Assembly (NCBI GenBank): GCA_934572355.1
Contig: CAKTKV010000033.1
Coordinates: 1 to 12,398 of the forward strand
From: an uncultured Oscillospiraceae bacterium
GTDB lineage: Bacteria > Bacillota > Clostridia > Oscillospirales > Oscillospiraceae
Direction of reading: 5' to 3'
Length of the DNA stretch: 12,398 nt
A program made the position numbers and the translations under genes. The first letter of the stretch is position 1, and every line of letters starts with the position of its first letter. Under the pieces are notes generated by a model, which saw nothing but the letters and a program-made list of their open reading frames with translations, was not told the origin of the DNA and did not search any database. Of the stretch, positions 7,829 to 12,398 are shown piece after piece.

Positions 7829-7854
7829 AAACGGGCGTCGGTAAACGCCCGTTT
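7829..7854. terminator. Hairpin between ftsK and mrnC; T-run better on the plus strand
   Basis: AAACGGGCGT (7829-7838) pairs with ACGCCCGTTT (7845-7854) around a six-base loop. Read on the plus strand it ends in TTTTTATAT. Read on the minus strand, the direction of the genes, the tail is only GTTTGCC. It may therefore act as a weak terminator, attenuator or RNA-processing stem for the ftsK-mrnC transcript, or stop antisense transcription entering ftsK. It lies just upstream of the mrnC ribosome binding site. Confidence 0.55.
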
Positions 7855-7859
7855 TTATA

Positions 7860-10466
7860 TCATTCGTCATAGCCGAGCCTGTCGTTCTCCTGGCTCATGT
7901 CGGCTGCAAGGCTGAGGTCGCTGTCCTGCACGAGACCAAGCCCGTGCTGGATCTCGTTCCAGCCCTCGCGGTCGATGACGACCTGCCGGGGCTTCGCGCC
8001 CTCATACGGGCCGACAACACCAAGCTCCTCCATCTGGTCAACAATGCGCGCAGCTCTGGAATAGCCGAGCTTGACGCGCCGCTGGAGCATCGAGACGGAG
8101 CAGGACTTTGTCTCCAGCACGACCTCGACTGCCTGCGGCAGCATTTCATCGTAGCCGCCGAGACCGCCCTTCTCCTCCTTGGAGGACTTTCCGCCGTCGC
8201 CGCCGGAGTTTTTGTCCTCGGCAGCCTTGTTCATGAATTCCTCGATCTCGCTGTTGTTCTGCGCCGTGCCGCCCGCGCCTTCCTTGATGAAGCGTATGAC
8301 GTCCTCGCGTTCCTCATCGGAAACAAACGCGCCCTGAATACGGACGGGTTTTCCGCAGCCGACGGGTGAAAACAGCATATCGCCCATGCCGACGAGCTTT
8401 TCCGCGCCGCCCTGGTCGAGGATGATGCGGCTCTCCATCGCGGACGAGACAGCAAAGGCAATGCGCGACGGGATGTTGGCCTTCATAAGGCCGGTGATGA
8501 CGTCCGCGGACGGACGCTGCGTCGCGATGACGAGGTGCATACCGGCGGCACGTCCCATCTGCGCCACGCGGCATATGCTCTCCTCGACCTCCTTGGAGGC
8601 AACGAGCATGAGGTCTGCCAGCTCATCAATGACGATGACGACCTGCGGCAGGGTCTGCTCCCCGGCTGAGACACAGTGCTTATTATAGCTCTCAAGGTCA
8701 CGCACGCCGACCTCGGAGAAGAGCCGATAGCGCTTGAGCATTTCGACGACCGACCACTGCAGCGCGCCCGCTGCCTTCTTCGGGTCGGTGACGACCGGCA
8801 CATAGAGGTGAGGAATGCCGTTATACACGCCGAGCTCTACCATCTTCGGGTCGATCATGATGAGCCTGACCTCGTCCGGCCGCGCCTTGTACAGCAGCGA
8901 CAGGATGAGCGAGTTCATGCAGACGGATTTGCCGGAACCGGTAGTACCGGCAATGAGCATATGCGGCAGCTTTGCGATGTTGCCGACAATGCAGTCGCCG
9001 CCGATGTCCTTACCGAGGGCGAAGCTGAGCTTCGACTTTGCCGAGGTGAACTTCGGCGATTCGATTATATCGCGCAGGTAGACGGTGCTGACGATCTTGT
9101 TCGGCACCTCTATGCCGACGGTGGATATCTTGTCCGGAATTGGCGCAATGCGCACGTTCACAACGCCGAGGGCAAGGGCAAGATCGCCCGCGAGGTTTGT
9201 GACCCTTGCGAGCTTCACGCCCTGGTCAAGCTCTATATCGTAGCGCGTGACCGTCGGGCCGCGCGTCACGCCGACGATAGTCGCGCTGATGCCGAAGCTC
9301 CTGATCGCACCCTCAAGGCGCTCCTTATTTGTGATTATCTCTTCGCGCGAATCCACCGCCGAGACACCGCCGCTTCTTAACAGCGACAGCGGCGGGAACT
9401 CATAGTCGGGCTTGTCCTCGGTCGCGTTTATCGCCTCGGCGACGGCCTGCGCCTCCGCTTCTACCTCCGCGCGGTCTATCTTCTTTATTTTCGGAGGGTC
9501 GGATATCTCTGCCGAGACTGTGACAGATTTCCCGGTGGACTTCTTTGTGTCCGGTTTCACGCTCTCCGGTTCAGCAAGCTGCACACCGGCGAGCGCTGCG
9601 GCCTCCTTCATTGAAAGCGGAGCGACGCCGTCAGTTGCAAGCGTCGTATCAAGCTTCTGGTTCTTTGCGCCGCGTTTGGGCTTTGCGCTGCGCCCGTCAA
9701 GCAGGTCAAGCGCGTCATCGTCATCGCCAAGCGGTATATCTACCGGGTAAGAGGAACGGCTTATGCGCTCAATTTTGCTGGGTGTCTGGCTTACCGGCAC
9801 TCTGCCCGCAACGGAGCTCACGGGCTTGAGCGTATCCTCATACATGGCCGGGTCGTATTTTGCCTCGACCTGAAGCTTGACCCTGTCCGCGACCTTCTTG
9901 AAGCTGCCGTTGACGGAGACGATAACAGCAAACACGAGGCACACCAGCAGCACCGGCAGCGCGCCGTATATGCTGAAGGACTTCTCCAGCGCGTATGCGA
10001 TGAGTCCGCCGAACACACCGGCTGAGTCGAGCCGCTGCCCCTGCTCGAACAGCAGGCTGCACATAAGCTTGATATCCCCGCTGTTAAACTGGTATTTATA
10101 TATCATCAGGCTCATGACCGACGCGGCGAGGATCGGTATCATCAGCGCGCAGAAAACGCGCAGCGCCACAGGGCGGCCGCGGTGGAAGCCGAGGATTATC
10201 GTGACGAGCAGGAACACCGGAGCCGTGAGCCAATAGCCCCAGCCGATCAGTCCCTTTATGAGATTCGAGAAGAAAAGAATGAACGCGCCCTCATTCATGA
10301 AATAGCTGATGCCGACGAAGAGCGCGAGAAACAGGGACAGTACCGCGCCTATCTCGCGCCTGACCGGCACCACCGGATCCGGCGGCTGAGTCGGCTGCGC
10401 CTTCGCGCTCGTCTTTTTCGAGGACGAGGTTTTCTTTTTGGTTGTGGTTTTCTTAGCTTGTGCCAT
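7860..10466 (-). CDS. ftsK: DNA translocase FtsK/SpoIIIE
   Basis: Membrane-anchored, ATP-driven DNA pump that clears chromosome from the division septum and, in spore formers, fills the forespore. The 868 residues are a usual length for Firmicutes. After a Lys/Thr/Ser-rich N-terminus, membrane segments lie at about 38-57, 60-94, 100-123 and 150-186. A linker with an acidic GDDDDALDLLD patch (247-257) and an Ala/Glu-rich helix (332-350) follows. The motor (about 360-730) holds Walker A GTTGSGKS (507-514) and Walker B VVIVIDELADLM (609-620), plus ATQRPSADVITGLMKANIPSR (648-668). A flexible Gly/Ser/Lys stretch (about 732-770) leads to the gamma winged helix (776-832), with the family motif LQRRVKLGYSRAARIVDQME (794-813). 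A 36-residue acidic tail ends the protein. The ATG at 10466 has AAAGGA about ten bases upstream. The gene starts 21 bases after uppP, so the two are likely co-transcribed. Confidence 0.97.
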   Translation of the reverse strand: MAQAKKTTTKKKTSSSKKTSAKAQPTQPPDPVVPVRREIGAVLSLFLALFVGISYFMNEGAFILFFSNLIKGLIGWGYWLTAPVFLLVTIILGFHRGRPVALRVFCALMIPILAASVMSLMIYKYQFNSGDIKLMCSLLFEQGQRLDSAGVFGGLIAYALEKSFSIYGALPVLLVCLVFAVIVSVNGSFKKVADRVKLQVEAKYDPAMYEDTLKPVSSVAGRVPVSQTPSKIERISRSSYPVDIPLGDDDDALDLLDGRSAKPKRGAKNQKLDTTLATDGVAPLSMKEAAALAGVQLAEPESVKPDTKKSTGKSVTVSAEISDPPKIKKIDRAEVEAEAQAVAEAINATEDKPDYEFPPLSLLRSGGVSAVDSREEIITNKERLEGAIRSFGISATIVGVTRGPTVTRYDIELDQGVKLARVTNLAGDLALALGVVNVRIAPIPDKISTVGIEVPNKIVSTVYLRDIIESPKFTSAKSKLSFALGKDIGGDCIVGNIAKLPHMLIAGTTGSGKSVCMNSLILSLLYKARPDEVRLIMIDPKMVELGVYNGIPHLYVPVVTDPKKAAGALQWSVVEMLKRYRLFSEVGVRDLESYNKHCVSAGEQTLPQVVIVIDELADLMLVASKEVEESICRVAQMGRAAGMHLVIATQRPSADVITGLMKANIPSRIAFAVSSAMESRIILDQGGAEKLVGMGDMLFSPVGCGKPVRIQGAFVSDEEREDVIRFIKEGAGGTAQNNSEIEEFMNKAAEDKNSGGDGGKSSKEEKGGLGGYDEMLPQAVEVVLETKSCSVSMLQRRVKLGYSRAARIVDQMEELGVVGPYEGAKPRQVVIDREGWNEIQHGLGLVQDSDLSLAADMSQENDRLGYDE

Positions 10467-10487
10467 TTATAGAAAGTCCTTTCAAGA

Positions 10488-11327
10488 TCAGAAGATCATC
10501 GTCAGAATAATGGACAGAACGCCGATGACCCAGCAGTAATACGCAAAGCCGCCGAACTTGCCCTTCGAGCTTATGTACCTGAGCAGATTGATCGACGCGA
10601 TGCCCGCGACCAGCGCAACGGCCATGCCGACAAGGTAGGCCGGGACGTTGCTCCATTCTATCCCCTCCTGCACCGCGTCAACGATGGAGAGGATATTTGC
10701 GCCGAGAACGGCGGGCAGACTCATCAGGAAGGAGAACTTCACGGCAAAGTCGCGCCGCAGCCCTGTTGCAATGCCGGCGGTTATCGTAGTCCCGGAGCGG
10801 GAGAGCCCGGGAACGACGGCAACGCTCTGGCACAGACCGATTATCAGCGCGTCAAGCACGGTCATATTGCGCTCGGTTTTCTTGCCGGGGGTCATTTTAT
10901 CCGACACATAAAGCATGCAGCCAGTGAGAACGAGCGCGATGCCGATGAAGATATTGTGGTAGTAGAGCGTCTCGAGCATATCCTTTATCGGCAGAATAAG
11001 GAAGAGCGGGAGCGTTGCCATGACTATCATGAACAGCATGCGCGCCGCCGGATAGCGCTCGCGCGGCATACCAGCAAGCGGCCCGAGGTTCACGAAGGCC
11101 AGCGCCTCATAGGTCATGCTGACGATGTCCTTCCAGTAAACTATTAGGATCGAGATAAGGGTTGCCAGATGCAGGAGCACATCAAAAAACAAATGCCCGG
11201 ACTGGATATCAGACATGTTGAAAAGATTATTTATCATCGAAAGATGCCCGGAGCTTGACACCGGCAAAAACTCGGTAATTCCCTGCACAAGACCAAGGAT
11301 CACAGCATTCCAAACGCTCATCTGCAT
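10488..11327 (-). CDS. uppP: Undecaprenyl-diphosphatase (BacA family)
   Basis: Integral membrane phosphatase that converts undecaprenyl diphosphate to the monophosphate, recycling the lipid carrier for peptidoglycan and wall polymers; extra copies give bacitracin resistance. The 279 residues are very hydrophobic, with roughly seven to eight membrane spans. Both family signatures are visible: LGLVQGITEFLPVSSSGHLS (11-30), with the acidic motif reading Q15-x3-E19 plus H28, and VPGLSRSGTTITAG (172-185), with R177. Start choice is open between ATG 11327 and ATG 11321 (M-Q-M-S); the only ribosome-binding-like run, GTGGGGG, is spaced better for the second. It has its own probable promoter and is followed 21 bases later by ftsK. 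Confidence 0.96.
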   Translation of the reverse strand: MQMSVWNAVILGLVQGITEFLPVSSSGHLSMINNLFNMSDIQSGHLFFDVLLHLATLISILIVYWKDIVSMTYEALAFVNLGPLAGMPRERYPAARMLFMIVMATLPLFLILPIKDMLETLYYHNIFIGIALVLTGCMLYVSDKMTPGKKTERNMTVLDALIIGLCQSVAVVPGLSRSGTTITAGIATGLRRDFAVKFSFLMSLPAVLGANILSIVDAVQEGIEWSNVPAYLVGMAVALVAGIASINLLRYISSKGKFGGFAYYCWVIGVLSIILTMIF

Positions 11328-11353
11328 AAACCCCCACGATAATCGTAAAATAT

Positions 11354-11382
11354 ATCATATCACATTTATACTTCAAAAACAA
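11354..11382 (-). promoter_or_regulatory. Likely promoter of uppP-ftsK
   Basis: On the minus strand TTGTTT (11377-11382) is separated by 17 bases from TATGAT (11354-11359), which is preceded by TGA and so forms an extended -10 (TGNTATGAT). Transcription would start near 11347, about 20 bases before the first uppP ATG. The surrounding 110-base gap is clearly AT-rich and holds no reading frame of note. Confidence 0.6.
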
Positions 11383-11421
11383 GTAATACAGAACCGCAGG
11401 GTAAAGGCATTTTTATAATCA

Positions 11422-11452
11422 ACAACAGACGCACTCATCATGCGTCTGCTGT
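11422..11452. terminator. Hairpin spanning the end of the TepA-like gene
   Basis: ACAACAGACGCA (11422-11433) pairs with TGCGTCTGCTGT (11441-11452) around a seven-base loop; the one mismatch becomes a G-U pair in minus-strand RNA. The stop codon at 11438-11440 lies in the loop. The minus-strand tail (TTGATTATAAA) is only weakly U-rich, while the plus-strand side reads CTTTTTC. It is a plausible but imperfect terminator for the TepA-like gene. Confidence 0.5.
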
Positions 11453-12091
11453 CTTTTTCAGATATTCGAGCGTGTCGGAGAGCGTGCCCATCTGGTCTAT
11501 CAGGCCGCACTGCACCGCCTCCTCGCCGGAGAGGATAGTCCCTACGTCGTTTGCAAGCTTGCGCGTGTCCGACATCAGGCGCGTATAGTCCCTGCGGCTT
11601 ATCCGGGAGTGCGCCGTGACAAAGCTCACTATGCGCTCCTGCATTCCGGCGAGATATTCATAGGTCTGCGGCACGCCTATGACAAGGCCGTTTATCCGCA
11701 CGGGGTGTATCGTCATTGACGCGGAAGGCGCAATGAAGCTGCGCTTCGCGGCGACGGCGAGCGGTACGCCGATCGAGTGTCCGCCGCCGAGGACGAGCGA
11801 CACTGTCGGCTTCGACATCCCTGCGATGAGCTCCGCTATCGCAAGCCCCGCCTCGACGTCCCCGCCCACAGTGTTGAGCAGGATCAACAGTCCCGTTATC
11901 TCCGGGCTCTCCTCGATCGCCGCAAGCATAGGCAGAACGTGCTCATACTTCGTCGTCTTCACATCCTCGGGCAATATCTGGTGTCCCTCGATCTGGCCTA
12001 TTATGCTCAGGCAGTGTATGCTCCCCTGCCGGGTCTGCCCGAGCTCCGTCACCTCGTTTATCTCCGCGGTCTTGTTTTCGCTTTCCGCCAT
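11438..12091 (-). CDS. tepA: ClpP-like serine peptidase, TepA type
   Basis: Belongs to the ClpP/crotonase-fold peptidases, in the branch called translocation-enhancing protein TepA in Bacillus. It probably acts as a cytoplasmic serine protease, but its natural substrate is not established. It has 217 residues, with a hydrophilic N-terminus rather than a signal peptide. LILLNTVGGDVEAGLAIAELI (69-89) matches the ClpP region that holds the oxyanion-hole glycines. The nucleophile motif reads GGHSIGVP (S106), where true ClpP has ASMGA. Histidine follows in MTIHPVRINGLVIGVPQ (H129), and D175 (MSDTRKL) fits the third triad position. ATG 12091 has AGAGGTGA upstream at good spacing. In Bacillus tepA lies next to spoIIIE, and here it lies two genes before ftsK with uppP between, which supports the assignment. 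I see no convincing promoter in the 103 bases upstream. Confidence 0.85.
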   Translation of the reverse strand: MAESENKTAEINEVTELGQTRQGSIHCLSIIGQIEGHQILPEDVKTTKYEHVLPMLAAIEESPEITGLLILLNTVGGDVEAGLAIAELIAGMSKPTVSLVLGGGHSIGVPLAVAAKRSFIAPSASMTIHPVRINGLVIGVPQTYEYLAGMQERIVSFVTAHSRISRRDYTRLMSDTRKLANDVGTILSGEEAVQCGLIDQMGTLSDTLEYLKKTADA

Positions 12092-12154
12092 CTGTTCATC
12101 ACCTCTATTGTATTCTATCCAGACAGCGGCATATAGAAACAGGCAAAAGCAAAA

Positions 12155-12183
12155 GTTGAGGCAGCCGTCTGAGCTGCCTCAAC
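12155..12183 (-). terminator. Intrinsic terminator after the PepSY gene
   Basis: GTTGAGGCAGC (12155-12165) and GCTGCCTCAAC (12173-12183) form a perfect 11-base-pair stem with a seven-base loop. On the minus strand it is followed by TTTTGCTTTTGCC, a good U-rich tail. It begins 11 bases after the stop codon of the PepSY gene. Confidence 0.88.
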
Positions 12184-12194
12184 CTTTGGGATAG

Positions 12195-12398
12195 TTACTT
12201 CGCGGTTTTCGCGCTGCTGACTATATCTCCGCTCACCGCGTCGACTGTATAGTCGTAATCGAATTTATCCGCCGAGAACTGTATTTCATAGACAAGCTTG
12301 AGTCCGTCAAGCCTGAGCGCGGACTTGACGCTCTGCGCGTCCTTTTCTGCTATGCCCGCGTGGCTGTAGGCAGTAAGCTTCGCGGCCTGCACATCTAT
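12195..12398 (-). CDS. PepSY-domain protein, N-terminus outside window
   Basis: Only the last 67 residues and the stop (TAA at 12195-12197) are in the window; the frame stays open to the right edge. The visible part is one complete-looking PepSY unit: a helix of the type AAKLTAYSHAGIAEKDAQ, a strand LKLVYEIQFSADKFDYDYTVD, and the closing turn AVSGDIVSSAKTAK. PepSY domains occur as tandem copies in secreted or membrane-bound proteins and are thought to restrain peptidases or bind extracellular ligands. Whether this protein has a lipoprotein signal or more repeats cannot be seen. A GTG at 12392 is in frame, but the homology continues past it, so it is not the likely start. Confidence 0.78.
   Translation of the reverse strand: MDVQAAKLTAYSHAGIAEKDAQSVKSALRLDGLKLVYEIQFSADKFDYDYTVDAVSGDIVSSAKTAK

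Noticed and set aside
8167..8174. GAGAAGGG (minus strand), the B. subtilis SpoIIIE recognition sequence, inside ftsK itself
   Set aside because: It is a single copy and falls in the codons for Glu-Glu-Lys-Gly in the flexible linker. One such octamer in 12 kb is not evidence of a loading site; a genome-wide skew test would be needed.
12092..12150. Promoter directly upstream of tepA (TAGAAT and TACAAT hexamers)
   Set aside because: Both hexamers lie so near the ribosome binding site that the transcript would begin at or inside it, and neither has a reasonable -35 at 16-18 bases.
1..12398. CRISPR arrays, insertion sequences, tRNA or rRNA genes, phage or toxin-antitoxin genes
   Set aside because: I looked for repeated units, transposase-like frames, terminal inverted repeats and RNA gene signatures and saw none. 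The window is filled by ordinary chromosomal genes with no gap over 300 bases.

Overview
All nine genes in this window lie on the minus strand, so transcription runs from the right end to the left. The sequence is visibly GC-rich in the genes and AT-rich between them. It has Firmicutes-type AGGAGG ribosome binding sites, a Mini-RNase III, a Firmicutes-style RqcH, a TepA-type ClpP homologue close to ftsK/spoIIIE, and a compact glgB-glgA-amylase cluster. Together these suggest a fairly GC-rich member of the Clostridia, of the gut or rumen Oscillospiraceae/Ruminococcaceae kind. That placement is inference; no rRNA or tRNA is present to test it.

Right part (about 12398 to 5681). A truncated PepSY-domain protein enters from the right edge and ends at a good intrinsic terminator. 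It is followed by a TepA/ClpP-like serine peptidase, undecaprenyl-diphosphatase (uppP, with its own likely promoter), the DNA translocase FtsK/SpoIIIE, Mini-RNase III (mrnC), and the ribosome quality-control factor RqcH (NFACT/FbpA family). The mrnC and rqcH frames overlap by 11 bases. A strong hairpin terminator at 5611-5638 closes this block. The jobs are housekeeping ones: envelope lipid-carrier recycling, chromosome segregation, 23S rRNA maturation, and rescue of stalled large ribosomal subunits.

Left part (about 5500 to 1). A well-formed sigma-A-type promoter with an exact TATAAT drives a glycogen operon: branching enzyme glgB, glycogen synthase glgA, and a GH13 amylase/pullulanase-type hydrolase that leaves the window at position 1. 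The three reading frames overlap (20 and 13 bases), so translation is probably coupled. GlgA builds the alpha-1,4 chains, GlgB adds alpha-1,6 branches, and the hydrolase probably trims or mobilises the polymer. ADP-glucose pyrophosphorylase and phosphorylase genes are not in the window.

No mobile element, CRISPR array, phage gene, RNA gene or clearly novel system was found. The points most worth a second look are the unassigned N-terminal region of about 165 residues on the GH13 enzyme, the Asp-to-Glu change at the functional D97/R98 pair of RqcH, the overlapping mrnC-rqcH pair, and a set of TTTGCA repeats at the glgB promoter.
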